Assembly: GCA_945643635.1 (NCBI GenBank)
Contig: CALZFC010000067.1
Span: 47,501 to 111,500, forward strand
Reading direction: 5' to 3'
DNA length: 64,000 bases
Source: Allodiplogaster sudhausi
Lineage: Eukaryota; Nematoda; Chromadorea; Rhabditida; Diplogasteridae
The translations under genes were made by a program, and so were the position numbers. Of the stretch, positions 37,221 to 48,368 are shown piece after piece (position 1 is the first letter of the stretch; each line of letters begins with the position of its first letter). The notes beneath the pieces were generated by a model. That model ran no database searches, was not told where the DNA came from, and saw only the letters and a list, made by a program, of their open reading frames with translations.

Positions 37221-38965
37221 ATGGCCGGGAAGGCGCCACCGATGCTTCATGAAGAAAAGGAGTTCATCGTGAGGGAGGTGCTGGCACGACGAGATGCGCT
37301 CATCGAGCACAACAGAAGCCGCTGCCCGGAGGGCAATGCGAGAAAGGCGCAGGCCAAGAAGGAGGTCCTCAACGCGGCGTTCATCAGATTCGAGTAAGTT
37401 CTACCAGCAGTGATTAAAAGTGATTAGAGATGATGTTTATACTGTTCTAGCAAGCAGTTCACGTCCGTGCAATTCAGGAACGTTATCAACAAGGTGAACG
37501 CAGCGGCCAAAAGCAAGGTCGCCCGCTCTCGGATGAAGTAGGTTATTCTTTTCGAATGGTGATTGTGCTCACTTTTTTTTTACCTTGGGGAGATAGTCGT
37601 GATGAGTCTGGCCATCTTTACAGTTACACCAGTGCAACCGGAGGAGGAGTGAACAGCGAAGAAGAAGAAGCAATCGAGTAAGACGAAGAGGAGATTGACG
37701 TGCTCACTCAGCACGTCATTGACGCTTATGGAGACACCCCAGCATTTGCTGGGATATCAAAGGCTGGAGCTGGAGAAAGCTCTCTTAGAAAGGTTTGCTG
37801 TATTGTTTTATTCTACAATGCTTTTACAATATATGTTTTTTTAAATCATTTTCAGTTGCCAAAAGAGTGTTCCCCACGTTCAACTGATTCAAAATGTTTT
37901 CCTCGCCAGGTTTGGAATGAATGTTTTAACATTGCCTTGTTTTTAGATGAACCTTTATTTAACATTATATTTATTAAATGAGGAGCGTATTAATGACTGT
38001 CACGTTCAGTTGTCTTCCGAATGCTCGAGCAAGAGGGAAAAGGATCGCTCTTTCGAGCACCAAGCGTCCTTTTGGGAGGCGTGGAGGACTCGACTTCAAC
38101 AGGGGTTTGTTCTAACGGAATACGTGTGCTTATCGTTGCACTTTTTTCAGTTTCTCATTTTGTCTATAATATAAGTGAAGTCATTAAGTTATAACTGTCA
38201 TTTTCCTTTTTTTTTTAATTTGAAAACATTTTTTAAGACAATTGGTAATCGCCGACTTCTGCAGCTGACAGAAGAAATGATGAAGGTTCTTTTTATATAT
38301 TTAAATAATGTTTCAATATCAAGTTTCAAATCTTTCGGGGAAAATTTTGATCTCTGGGTTATTTGATGCGAGGAATGTGAATATCATTTTTGTTTTTGTC
38401 CGTGATGTCATTAAGAAACGTTACGGTAGGTATACGGTAGGTCCTTCCGTCCTCGCTCCCTCCTTCCCGTTCCTCGATGTTACCCTCTCTAACTTATTCG
38501 TGTTCCTCACATCAAAGAACTCCTGGGTGACTTTGGGGAAGGAAGTTTTCTTAACATGTTTAGGTAGGAGTTTCTTTGTCGGAATCATCTCGTTCTTTGC
38601 AATTAAAATACAGTAAGCGCCCGTTCTTACAAAGCTGTTTTACGAAACAGATCGAGCATTACGAAGCAATGAAGAGGAAAGAAGACGCGTCTTGCTGCCT
38701 CATACAAGCGACGATGGAAATGGTGCAAGAAACGACGGAGATGGTCCGATCGCTGCGCGGCGAACCGAACGACTACATCCAACAGGAGCACGCAGAAAGA
38801 GAGCAAGAAAGAGACGACGAAAGAGCACGCAGGCAGAGCGCTAGACTAGTCCGTTTGGCAAATGCTAATCAAGCAGTTTATGTTCCTAATCAATACACGC
38901 ACTTTGCTGATGATGCTCTGGAACAGAGTATGGTCGGATCTTCCATTGCTACTCGCAGAGCATAG
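37221..38965 (+). pseudogene. Myb/SANT-like DNA-binding protein of the Harbinger-like element
   Basis: Exons 37221-37393, 37451-37537 and 37630-about 37794 join in phase. They encode a Myb/SANT (trihelix-like) domain with EEKEFIVREVLARRDALIEH and SVQFRNVINKVNAAAKSK, as in the second protein of PIF/Harbinger elements. Further exon pieces lie at about 37858-37913, 37980-38105 and 38650-38965, the last with a charged, coiled-coil-like tail (QQEHAEREQERDDERARRQ). An in-frame TAA at 37679-37681 sits between EEEEAIE and DEEEIDVL, so the gene is probably broken. The stop could be avoided if the GA|GTAAGA site there is used as a donor. Confidence 0.78.
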
Positions 38966-39225
38966 ATGTTGGAAATAATCTAATCTACATATATGACTAT
39001 AGTAAGAGTATAATAGAGATATCATCGTTACAAAACAAGCTATAGAAAGTATACCGTAGTAATGAATTATTTCCGAATTTTGTTTACTAACTTTGTTAAA
39101 CCTTGTTGCGTTTCTTCTTGAATTTGTTCAAGATAAAATTTTAACACCTTCTGCCTTGCAGTTTAATTGTTGAAGTGAAAATCAACAACTTTATCGTTAC
39201 AAACCAATCAGATTATATCATCTCT

Positions 39226-40373
39226 CTACATGTTAGCAATCATATGAGTCCTTCGGTCAACCCCTGGCGGGGGATGCGGCATGATCGGGTAGAGGTTGTT
39301 ATTTTGCGGGATGAAAGCACCGGTCAAGCGATCGATGATGATGTTATGAAGTATGCAACAAGAAAGGGTTACTTTCGATGCAACTGCTGGGGAAAGACGG
39401 GCTACATTAGACAAGACCATAAATCTCTTCTTCAGAACCTAGATGGTCTGCTCCACTAGAACACGGACTTTCTTATGAGCAGAATTGAAGTCAAGTTCTT
39501 GCTGTGTTCTTGGTCGTCTAAGCGGAGTCACAAGATGAGACCCATTTGCAAAACCCTTATCACCAAGTAGAACGAATCCAGCTGGAATGGTGCCAATGGA
39601 AATAGCATTCCCTAGTGCCGAGTTAGCCAGGACAAAACTATCATGGGTAGATCCAGGCCAGTTTGCGTTGCAGAAGACCACTCGTCCGTAGGCATCAGCG
39701 ACGATGAGCACGTTGATGGCAGGATGTCCCTTCCTAGAGCGAAACTGCCAGGGAGCATGACCTGGTGTGCTGATCGGCACAATAGTACCATCAACCAGTC
39801 CAATGATGTCTAAAGCTGAATCTTTTATTAATCACACTATTTTGTGTAATTGGCTGTTACTTCTCAGCTTCTTTGTAATTATGTTTAGGCTGACTATTGA
39901 AAGGTCCACGCTGAGAAAAAGCGTGTGCTGCTCCACTACAGTATGCCAGCGAGTCCACGGGATACTGTATCCATTCGTCCTTCAGGGACATTTCACCGCA
40001 CAGGAAGCGATGGACTACATTGAAGATGGTTGTCTCGCAGCAACCATATGCATCAGCCAGTACAATAAACGGCGCGTTGGACAACAAGTACCGCAATCCA
40101 ATCAGCGTCTAAACAAACTCATGATCTGAAAAGATGAAGAATCAGCTCCTTTCAAACCCGATTCTTCATAGTAATAGTCCAGTCCCCCTGTATTGTCCGA
40201 TTGAGAAAGGGAGAGATCTGCCGGACTAGCCACTGGATGTCTTGGGCTCCTAGTCTATAGCGCCGCACGAGAAGATCCTCATTACTCTGACAAAGCCTAG
40301 CGTGGTGCTGGCGGCAGTAGGGCAGATTTGGCCTTCGCCCAGCAGGAAGAAGCGCCAACAAGTGCGCCATCAT
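39226..40373 (-). pseudogene. HARBI1-type (DDE_Tnp_4) transposase of the Harbinger-like element
   Basis: Reading from 40373 downward: an N-terminal segment with RRYRLGAQDIQWLVRQISPF, then GLRYLLSNAPFIVLADAYGC, GLVDGTIVPI (first catalytic Asp), INVLIVADAYGRVVFCNANW, GSTHDSFVLANS (second Asp), LLGDKGFAN, and RVLVEQTI (catalytic Glu), followed by VTLSCCILHNIIIDR. This is the usual HARBI1 order. An in-frame TAG at 39439-39441 falls right after VEQTI. Introns lie near 40110-40200 and 39815-39850. The nuclease works with the Myb-like protein encoded convergently upstream. Confidence 0.85.
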
Positions 40374-40862
40374 AAAACAATTTCACTTTTTTATTATAAA
40401 AAAATATTTCATACAAAAAAAACTCTCAAATGAAATCTGTGAAGTAAAGATGTGATGACACCGAGATGTTGTCAGGTTGTTCTCAGCTTGTGACAACAAC
40501 GCCGATGTTGCAAACAATTGTTACGAACATGTTTCAAACTTTCGACAGATTGAATGCGCGGCAGTTTTTTTGAGCGCCACTGTAGATATGTATAATAGCC
40601 AATGCAATATTTTTTGATCAATAATTTTTGGTAGCTTGTAGTATAGTATTCTACTAAGTAGTACGCAAATAATGTGTTAATAAAAAAAGAAGCAAAAACC
40701 ACGACGCCGCCAAAGGTGAAGAGGATGAAGAAGCCGCTGCGGAAGGCGCCGTTTCGATTGCGCAAGATGATGAAGAGTTCGATCAAGTAAAGAGCGACGA
40801 GAGGAGGGATGTAGAGGCACGAGAGGAGGAAAGGAATGTCTTACGGGACGAAGGGCATCTAT

Positions 40863-40906
40863 GGATAAAAAACCTGAATTCAAAAGAATGCAGGTTTTTT
40901 ATCCAA
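40863..40906. repeat. 14-bp perfect hairpin just 5' of receptor B ATG
   Basis: GGATAAAAAACCTG and CAGGTTTTTTATCC are separated by about 14 bases. Copy A lacks it (it has GGATAGGGG at the same place). It is directly upstream of the minus-strand start at 40858. Confidence 0.85.
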
Positions 40907-40933
40907 AGGAGTTCGATCACCGAAAAAATATAT

Positions 40934-41131
40934 TTAAAGGAGGGCGATCACCGAAAAATTATGTGATATTTCAAATTGCCGCGGCCCTTTGCACTCTCAT
41001 TCGCGCGTGCTATTTTCACGCAGCGGGTTTGTGCGACCTGCGAAATAGCACGCGAGCATGAGAGTGAGGAATCACAGGGCAGACGCGGCTATTCGAACCT
41101 GCATTAAATATTTTTCGGTGATCGGGCGATA
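40934..41131. mobile_element. non-autonomous element with TTAAAGGAGGGCGATCACCG ends (copy 3)
   Basis: The left end TTTAAAGGAGGGCGATCACCG and the right end TTTTTCGGTGATCGGGCG are inverted. The interior has a pseudo-palindrome (CTCATTCGCGCGTGCTATTT against AAATAGCACGCGAGCATGAG). It lies upstream of receptor B and is not present upstream of receptor A. Confidence 0.85.
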
Positions 41132-42078
41132 AACCTCCCCCCCCAAAAGCGCCGGTTGACAGAGTAAAACTAGATCAAAAAAAATCGACAAAACCTAAAG
41201 AAATGAACGGAAAAGTTGCTCGCCTTCGCGAAAGCTAACGATTGATATATGTACATATAACGTGTGGTGGTAGCTTCATTCCGAGAAACAATTTATTTTT
41301 TCCAACAATCGTTATATAAGTCAATCCACCTTCAAATAGTACATATGTCGAATTTGAGAAAGTTAGAAATAATAATTTTAAAATGGCCGTCGCTAGAGTC
41401 GAGAGAGAGAGAGAGATTTTTTCCATCTCTCTATCTAACTCTTTTACGAATACTTGGTTTGGAGACACTAATTCTCGCACCGGTATTCACCAATACATTA
41501 GTGCTAAGCAGATCACCCTAATATATTCGGACGTCCTTTCGTGACATATCACGAATATTTGTTCTGCGCGCGCTCTTTCTCTTCCCTCTCTCTTCCCTCT
41601 CTCATCTCTCTCTCTCATCTCTCTCTCCCTCTCTCTGTAGTGCTTCTGCAAGGGAAACATACAAAGAAGTCTCCTGCTTGTTATGTTAGTTGTCGTGCAG
41701 AGAACCTGAATGGGAGACTGATTGTGAGTGAGAACTGGGAACGCTTTTATCAGAAACTTGCCATATGGCAAAAATACATACATATATAGAGATAACATAA
41801 CATGAGCACAACTAGGTAGCATGCCTTATGTATGTATGGTGTCTCGAAAATGATCAGTTCCTACGTAGACACATACATACTTACAATTAGAATGTATTCG
41901 AGTGCACCAGAAAATGGACGAGTGCATGGGGGTAAGGAAATGATGATGTGAATCATCATTGACATAGGGAGCTTTGAAATGTGAATTAAAATAAAAAAAG
42001 AAGAGAGCAACAATATCTCTCTTTGCTCACACATTTTTCGAAATAACCTGATAAATGTTTAAAAAAAGAATAGTACAT

Positions 42079-42460
42079 ACCTATTTTCTTTATGAGTACC
42101 CCCGGGGATATTATTTTTCAATACCCTTGCGACGAGAGAGCATTATTAGAGGGGCTTGGGGGTTTTATTAGATGGAGGGTGCTATTTTTCAATGTCATAT
42201 TGACTAAAAGCTTGATAGGTAACTACATTTTGTTCATTAAAAAAAGATGTTTTTTTAGCTCGGCTTCAATGGAGTCATCAGTGGAATACGATAAATTTTG
42301 AATGAATTTGTAATCAGTTCATTGGGAAGAGAATCTCATGTCTCCAGGATCCATTCGAGGTATGTCTCGTGTCGAGGCCTTAGACTATTAGGAGGGCACT
42401 ATTGGAGGGGGGGGGGGAGGTTCTAATAGAGGGAGGGGTACTAATAGAAAAAATACAGTA
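42079..42460. mobile_element. MITE of the TACCGTATTT family (copy 2)
   Basis: Degenerate left end ACCTATTTTCTTTATGAGTA and right end TACTAATAGAAAAAATACAGTA, with a G-rich interior including a G12 run near 42407. It lies in the upstream flank of receptor B. Confidence 0.75.
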
Positions 42461-42907
42461 TATGATTACTTTGATGGTTTGTTCTATGGTTGCTTAATGA
42501 TATTAATGATGAACAATGTAGAGATTCGCGTGGAAATTTTTGAACGTTTTTTTCTCTAACGGTTGTCTTCGTTGGTACGTTCATTTGACATATTGCGGAC
42601 ATTTTGAACACTTTTTAATGGGTGAATTTATTGTTAATAAATATTTGAATTTCGCGCGCTTTTTCAAATCCTCCTTAATCCTCCTCGCATATATGTATGT
42701 ATGTATGTATACATGTATGGTTAGTAAGCCGAAAACAAACAACGCAAATCGATCAGATCGTTATTATGAGAATCATTTGAATTCCAATCACCACAGCAAA
42801 CCATATGAGAAGTGAGATGCTAAAAGAAACTAAAATTATTTTTTTATAATTTTATGAGATATCTTATTTAACAAGAAGAAAAAAATGCAATAGCTCATAG
42901 TTATTTT

Positions 42908-42975
42908 TGTTTCGGCACGTCTTCGGATTGAGACGGGACTGTGAGTAAAACACATTTGTGCCGCATTCTGGAAGT
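42908..42975 (-). pseudogene. TIL exon relic (first tandem copy)
   Basis: The minus strand reads ECGTNVFYSQSRLNPKTCRN, homologous to exon 3 of the TIL genes. The second cysteine of the pattern is replaced by SQ. Exons 1-2 and 4-6 are missing: the flanking DNA passes from the TIL-A 3' flank directly to this region, which implies an internal deletion relative to 49.5-50.3 kb. Confidence 0.7.
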
Positions 42976-43197
42976 CGCAGTTATTAAAAACGGAGAAAAA
43001 TAATATAGTAAGAGAGATGGAGAAAGCAAATGAGAGAAAGATAATGAAAGATATAGAGAGAAAGAAAGAGAGAGCCAGAGAAAAGAAAGGAGAGAGATAG
43101 AGAGAGAGCTAGAGAGTATTAAAGCTATAGAACTTCGGAAGGAGAAATCTAATCGATATGTACATATATAAGAGTTCGATCAAGTAAAGAGCGACTA

Positions 43198-43508
43198 TTA
43201 GGAGGCTTGGGGGTTTTATTAGATGGAGGGTGCTATTTTTCAATGTCATATTGACTAAAAGCTTGATAGGTAACTACATTTTGTTCATTAAAAAAAGATG
43301 TTTTTTTAGCTCGGCTTCAATGGAGTCATCAGTGGAATACGATAAATTTTGAATGAATTTGTAATCAGTTCATTGGGAAGAGAATCTCATGTCTCCAGGA
43401 TCCATTCGAGGTATGTCTCGTGTCGAGGCCTTAGACTATTAGGAGGGCACTATTGGAGGGGGGGGGAGGTTCTAATAGAGGGAGGGGTACTAATAGAAAA
43501 AATACAGT
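43198..43508. mobile_element. truncated MITE of the TACCGTATTT family (copy 3)
   Basis: It has the right end (ATAGAAAAAATACAGTA) and G-rich interior, but the left end is cut by the tandem-duplication junction at about 43196. Confidence 0.8.
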
Positions 43509-43956
43509 ATATGATTACTTTGATGGTTTGTTCTATGGTTGCTTAATGATATTAATGATGAACAATGTAGAGATTCGCGTGGAAATTTTTGAACGTTTTT
43601 TTCTCTAACGGTTGTCTTCGTTGGTACGTTCATTTGACATATTGCGGACATTTTGAACACTTTTTAATGGGTGAATTTATTGTTAATAAATATTTGAATT
43701 TCGCGCGCTTTTTCAAATCCTCCTTAATCCTCCTCGCATATATGTATGTATGTATGTATACATGTATGGTTAGTAAGCCGAAAACAAACAACGCAAATCG
43801 ATCAGATCGTTATTATGAGAATCATTTGAATTCCAATCACCACAGCAAACCATATGAGAAGTGAGATGCTAAAAGAAACTAAAATTATTTTTTTATAATT
43901 TTATGAGATATCTTATTTAACAAGAAGAAAAAAATGCAATAGCTCATAGTTATTTT

Positions 43957-44025
43957 TGTTTCGGCACGTCTTCGGATTGAGACGGGACTGTGAGTAAAAC
44001 ACATTTGTGCCGCATTCTGGAAGTC
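43957..44025 (-). pseudogene. TIL exon relic (second tandem copy)
   Basis: Identical to the relic at 42908-42975 because of the 1.05-kb duplication. It is open but isolated, with no signal exon. Confidence 0.7.
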
Positions 44026-44740
44026 GCAGTTATTAAAAACGGAGAAAAATAATATAGTAAGAGAGATGGAGAAAGCAAATGAGAGAAAGATAATGAAAGA
44101 TATAGAGAGAAAGAAAGAGAGAGCCAGAGAAAAGAAAGGAGAGAGATAGAGAGAGAGCTAGAGAGTATTAAAGCTATAGAACTTCGGAAGGAGAAATCTA
44201 ATCGATATGTACATATATGTAGACGATAAAATGTAAAGAAATAGCTAATCAATGCTTGCTTCATTACCGTCAAAATATTTTTTTAACAAGAACAATTTAT
44301 CGTTGTATCGGGAGATGGCCATTGAGATTGGACAAACTATTTGCAATTAAAAAAACATGTTTGGTGTCAAAATGAAGAAAAAAGTTTTAAAAGGTGGCAA
44401 TTTATGTATTAGCATGAAAAGCATTTCATTGCAAACAAGGCAGATGTTGTTTGTTCGCCAACTTTTTGACTTGTGTTCAAATATACTAATTGTCATACTT
44501 TTATAACTTCATTGTCACAAAATGTGTTGCATACTACATGCATACAATCCAGTGCAGGATCTTGGTACCAAGAACGGTTCGAAAATATGTTGTCAACGCA
44601 ATACCTTGTAAAAATCCTTCTGGGATACGATCTATGTGATATGATCTGGGCATGTAGAGTTTCTGACGGGGGAGTTTTCGAATAGATGAAGAGATACACA
44701 GACGCTGGGGATGGATATGACAAAGCTTGTTGTTAGAGTT

Positions 44741-46329
44741 TTATCTGTTGCCTGTGGGCGCAGCAGTATAACGGTTGCAATTCGCAACATTGGAAACTTC
44801 GACCGAGTTGCTGCTGACTGTGACGAGACGCGTCGCGGTCGCTTCGCCTGTCATGCGTGGACGGAAGATGGCGGTGATCTCCGTCTGCATGGCGCGACAG
44901 AATAAGAGGAGCAGGAGGGGCGGCGCGAGCGTACGGATTTCGCCGCCATAGGAAGCTGTGAGAAAGCCTCCGACGCCGTCGAGGAAGCGGCCCATCAGGG
45001 CTTTCATCGCCTACATTATAATGACAAAATTCGCGTCAGTGAGCAATTATGCGTGAACTTTCAAAAGTTCGGATGTGGTATTTGGGTTTCGGTCTCGGCA
45101 CTTATGTTAGTATGGATGTTTCACGGTTTACGATTAAGCCATCGGTGAACGATAAGTTGTTTTTTTCTATTCATCTATGTTCACCGGAAGTCGAGACTAG
45201 TCGATCCAAGAAAAATTAGATTTCTACGACCCCCTGGGGCCGAGTTGCAGATTGCCCTCGAAATTTGAAATTTTCGTTTGATCCCACTTTTCACTTAGGA
45301 CAACGTAAAAATATAACATGCACAACTTAATTTGCATTATGTCCTTATTGAAAGTCGAACAAAACTAGAGAGATCCCATGTTTTCCTTGCATTCCGAGGA
45401 AAGAAAAAGTACTTTTTCCGAGTAACACTAACACCTGCGAGAAGATGAACTCGAATAAAAGAATAGAAATCATAAGAAGTACAAGGAAGTCTTGAAAAAA
45501 ACCGGCTAAACTCTTAGAGCTACTTATGATTTTTCTATTTTTGCTACCAGTGCTGGTTACAATGCCTTTGGTTGTATGTATGTGCACATGCATACATACT
45601 ATATCAACGTTGCATTTGAAATTTAATTAAATATCGATTACCTTATTTATTATAAATTTTGTAATCATTAAATTATTTAATAAACAAGCAATTACGAACC
45701 TGATCTACAATGATTGGCATATTGATGAGAAAATGGCCGATGCTCAAGTAAGCGAGTCGTCGCTCTATGGTCGCCAAACGCTGAATAGAGTCTTGTTAAA
45801 ATTGTTGGGTAAAGCAGAATTAAAGTATCCGGGCAATAACTGACCTAACATTTCCGGATAAGTTCTTCTTGGCGAAAATCATTCCGTATTTTCTCTATTA
45901 TTGCCCCTGTGGCACTATTTTTCAATGCCCTTGCTAGAAGGGGGAACAATTGGAGGGAGGGGGTTCTATAAGAGTGAGGGGTACTATTTTTCAATGGCAC
46001 TTTCAAGGGGGGGGGGGTTCTATTAGAGGGGGGGGGGGTTATAATAGAGGGAGGGGCACTAATACAGAAAATTCGGTATGTTAATCTTGACGAAAAAGAT
46101 ATACATATGTATGCTGAAAATTTGAGCGATTTTCTTCCATTACATTCTATGCAATAGTGTTAACGTGAAATCTGGCGGGTTGAGAATTTGCTACGGTAAG
46201 TTAGAGTGGAACACTCCTATTTCACATGCTCTCTCGACCGAGCGAGCATGCAACTTTATGAGACTGCTTCTCTAGCTCTACTATAGAATTATTCGTTAGA
46301 TACATAGTTCCTTTAAGAGCGAACAAAAT

Positions 46330-46361
<32 letters not shown>

Positions 46362-46407
46362 AGGAAGGAGGGAATGATAGAGCGGCTACATACGGAGAGG
46401 GATGAAC

Positions 46408-46442
<35 letters not shown>

Positions 46443-47361
46443 CGGGATGAACAAGAGAGAGATTCAGACAGGAAGAGAGCATCGAGACGCTTACTTGTTG
46501 TGAGTCTCTCGATCGTTGCATCAGTTTGCGTGCCATCAATGCGTTCAGTGCAAACGACACGACGGTCGCGAAGGCGATCACCGACGAGTTGAGCATGAAG
46601 CGGATCCCCTTTAAATTAAAGAATATGTTCTCTAATCGACAAGAAATTCATTTGAATTTGAAATAATCCTGTATTCGATGATGGAATTTACGAGATAATT
46701 TTAAATGAAAAATTGACGCTGTTCGTCTTAAAGGAGGTCAAAGACGCGAATAACCCACGCCAGTCAGTTTCGTACCCACAAGTTTCTGTGGAGAGAGGCA
46801 TGGGGCTCATAGCGCCATATCTGTTTATTGATCACACCGTACATACTTTTTTGACTGTTCGTCAGGGACTTCGCTGTAAGATTATTTTCCCTTATGGTCT
46901 CCTTTAAGCCCATATTAATGTTTCCCACTTCGATCTCCGAGACCTGTGGCACTATAGTAAGGAGTTTGACGTTATAAAAGAGAGCCAAGTCGTGCTTGTA
47001 CGGTTGGTATTCAACGGGAAACAAGTAGACAGGCCACGTCGTGAGGAGCGGAGCCGCGCTCGCGACCGCAACGCAGCACAGTGCGACGAGGCGTTGTCTC
47101 TAAATTGCATTTATTTTAATTCTTTTATTTTTCTCTTTATCTCTACCTCTCTCTCTCTTATGAATGTCTATCTCTCCCTCCCACCCTGTCTATCACTCTT
47201 CCTCTCTCTCTCAGTCTCTTAACAGAGATAGAGAGAGAGAGAGAGGAAGTCTCTGCCAATCTCTCTCTCCCTCTCTCTCTTCATTCTCTATTTGTTTACC
47301 ACTCTTCCTCTCTCTCAGTCTCTTAACAGAGACTGAGAGAGAGAATGGAAGACTCTTCAAA

Positions 47362-47392
<31 letters not shown>

Positions 47393-48368
47393 CTCTCCCT
47401 CTCTCTTTCTCTCTTTCTCTCTCTCTCTCTCTCTTACCTGCCGATTGCCGCCAACTGCACTGGTCGTCGGCCACATCACAGCGACGAATCGATTGATTGC
47501 AATCGCTAACACATTATATTCTTCCGAATATAAGAGATAGTGCGCCACCCTAGCATAAGTATATATTCATGTATGTTAAAGTACAATACCACTACAGCCC
47601 CGTTCAACCCATGAAATTTATAACAATAAGTAAGCTTTCGGATAGTAATTCAAAAAAAATTGAGGATATCTTCGATAAAAGCTTGTCGATTTAAGCCTGC
47701 TTTCCAGATTTCATGCCTCGAAAATGTTTTGCATTTTAGCAGAAATTGATCGGGTAGGCTTTGGAAGTGTCCAAAAATTCAGAAATTTTCTGCATCCAGG
47801 TTGATGAACAGTTCTGTATATTAGATATTCTTTAGAAAATAAATAGATATTTTATTAACTTGTAGCAAAGTGCATAGTTAATTATCCTGTAATAAAGTAT
47901 GTAACTTACTTGTAGCAATGTTTTGTCAGCCAATCCTGCTCGGAGCAGCAGAGATTAAGTGCGTTCAGGAAGGGCGTAATTGGCATACGAAAGGAGACGG
48001 TCATGCAGAATAGAAGGCCAATGTCCTGTTAAAAGTACCTATATACATATGTATGCATGTAGATAGACACTAGCCAATGCAATATATTTTTTGTCGATAA
48101 TTTTTTGTATCACTTGTAATATGCAGTATTCTCCTGACATTAAGTGCGCGAATAATGGAAAAAGAAAGAAAAAAAAGAAAAAATAATAATAAATTAAAAA
48201 AAGTAAAACCACGACGCCGCCAAAAGTGAAGAGAATGAAGAAGCCGCTGCGGAAGGCGCCGTTTCGATTGCGCAAGATGATGAAGAGTTCGATCAAGTAA
48301 AGAGCGACGAGAGGAGGGATGTAGAGGCACGAGAGGAGGAAAGGGATGTCGTACGGGACGAAGGGCAT
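44741..48368 (-). CDS. serpentine (7TM) chemoreceptor, Srg/Srv-like superfamily, copy A
   Basis: Exons are 48210-48368, 47910-48025, 47438-47549, 46944-47099, 46495-46608, 45700-45780 and 44741-45010. They total 1008 nt with compatible phases at every junction, giving 335 residues without a stop. Hydrophobic segments fit seven helices: ALYLIELFIILRN (TM1), DIGLLFCMTVSF (TM2), YNVLAIAINRFVAVMWP (TM3 with an NRF motif typical of nematode receptors), VALCCVAVASAAPLLTTWPV (TM4), then FYNVKLLTIVP, SSVIAFATVVSFALNALMA and LAYLSIGHFLINMPIIV, ending with LTASYGGEIRTLAPPLLLLL. Nematode receptors of this type act in the membrane of chemosensory neurons. The exact family (srg, srv, srx or another) is not settled by eye. 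All introns carry GA/CT tracts. Copy B shows which residues have decayed. Confidence 0.85.
45891..46079. mobile_element. MITE of the TACCGTATTT family (copy 4, short)
   Basis: The left end TTCCGTATTTTCTCTATTA and the right end TAATACAGAAAATTCGGTA are inverted, about 190 bp apart. G runs of 9-10 occur inside. It lies in intron 5 of receptor A and is absent from copy B. Confidence 0.8.
46731..46909. mobile_element. short element with TTAAAGGAG/CTCCTTTAA ends
   Basis: CTTAAAGGAGGTC at the left and GGTCTCCTTTAAG at the right are inverted, about 180 bp apart, in intron 4 of receptor A. Copy B has no equivalent segment. It shares its tips with the 16729/22180/40934 family but has a different interior. 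Confidence 0.65.
47140..47435. repeat. CT/GA microsatellites in receptor A intron 3
   Basis: CT tracts with two copies of TCTCAGTCTCTTAACAGAGA, so each can fold back. The same arrangement is in copy B intron 3. Confidence 0.9.

Larger units (their letters stand above)
35487..40582. mobile_element. PIF/Harbinger-like transposon (5.1 kb) with Myb-like and DDE proteins
   Basis: The element starts CAGTGGCGCTCA at 35487 and ends TGAGCGCCACTG at 40582, with TA on both sides. The empty site is preserved in copy A near 48061, which carries a single TA there, and this defines the borders. A second inverted stretch (CCGCGCATT(T/C)AATCTGTC...GTTTGAAACATGTTCG) continues at 36760-36835 and about 40497-40570. 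Inside are convergent genes: a plus-strand Myb/SANT-like protein and a minus-strand HARBI1-type nuclease. Both carry stop codons, so this copy is dead. A 1.25-kb foldback element is nested near the left end. Confidence 0.9.
24157..40858 (-). pseudogene. serpentine chemoreceptor pseudogene (copy B), seven exons spread over 16.7 kb
   Basis: Exons are 40700-40858, 35176-35291, 34151-34262, 33479-33638, 25538-25651, 25057-25137 and 24157-24357. Each matches an exon of copy A (44741-48368) and has the same splice positions. Two disabling lesions are visible: codon 6 is TAA where copy A has TAC, and exon 4 is 160 nt instead of 156 because of a 4-bp AGGC duplication near 33624. The last exon is shorter (67 against 90 codons). 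Intron 1 holds a Harbinger-like transposon, intron 2 follows a donor-derived minisatellite, and intron 4 holds the 6.8-kb giant-TIR element. Protein features otherwise match the seven-transmembrane copy. It was probably expressed only before the duplication decayed. Confidence 0.9.
42153..44218. repeat. 1.05-kb tandem duplication with a templated junction
   Basis: About 42153-43170 and 43200-44218 are almost identical (offset 1049 bp), including identical 91-codon open frames at 42540 and 43589. Between them, 43171-43195 is a 25-bp piece identical to receptor exon 1 (40774-40798 and 48284-48308). The duplicated unit contains part of a MITE, a stretch homologous to the TIL-A 3' flank, and one TIL exon relic. 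Confidence 0.93.

Noticed and set aside
42540..43864. Two identical 91-codon plus-strand frames
   Set aside because: Identity is explained by the 1.05-kb tandem duplication. The sequence is non-coding flank homologous to the TIL-A 3' region.
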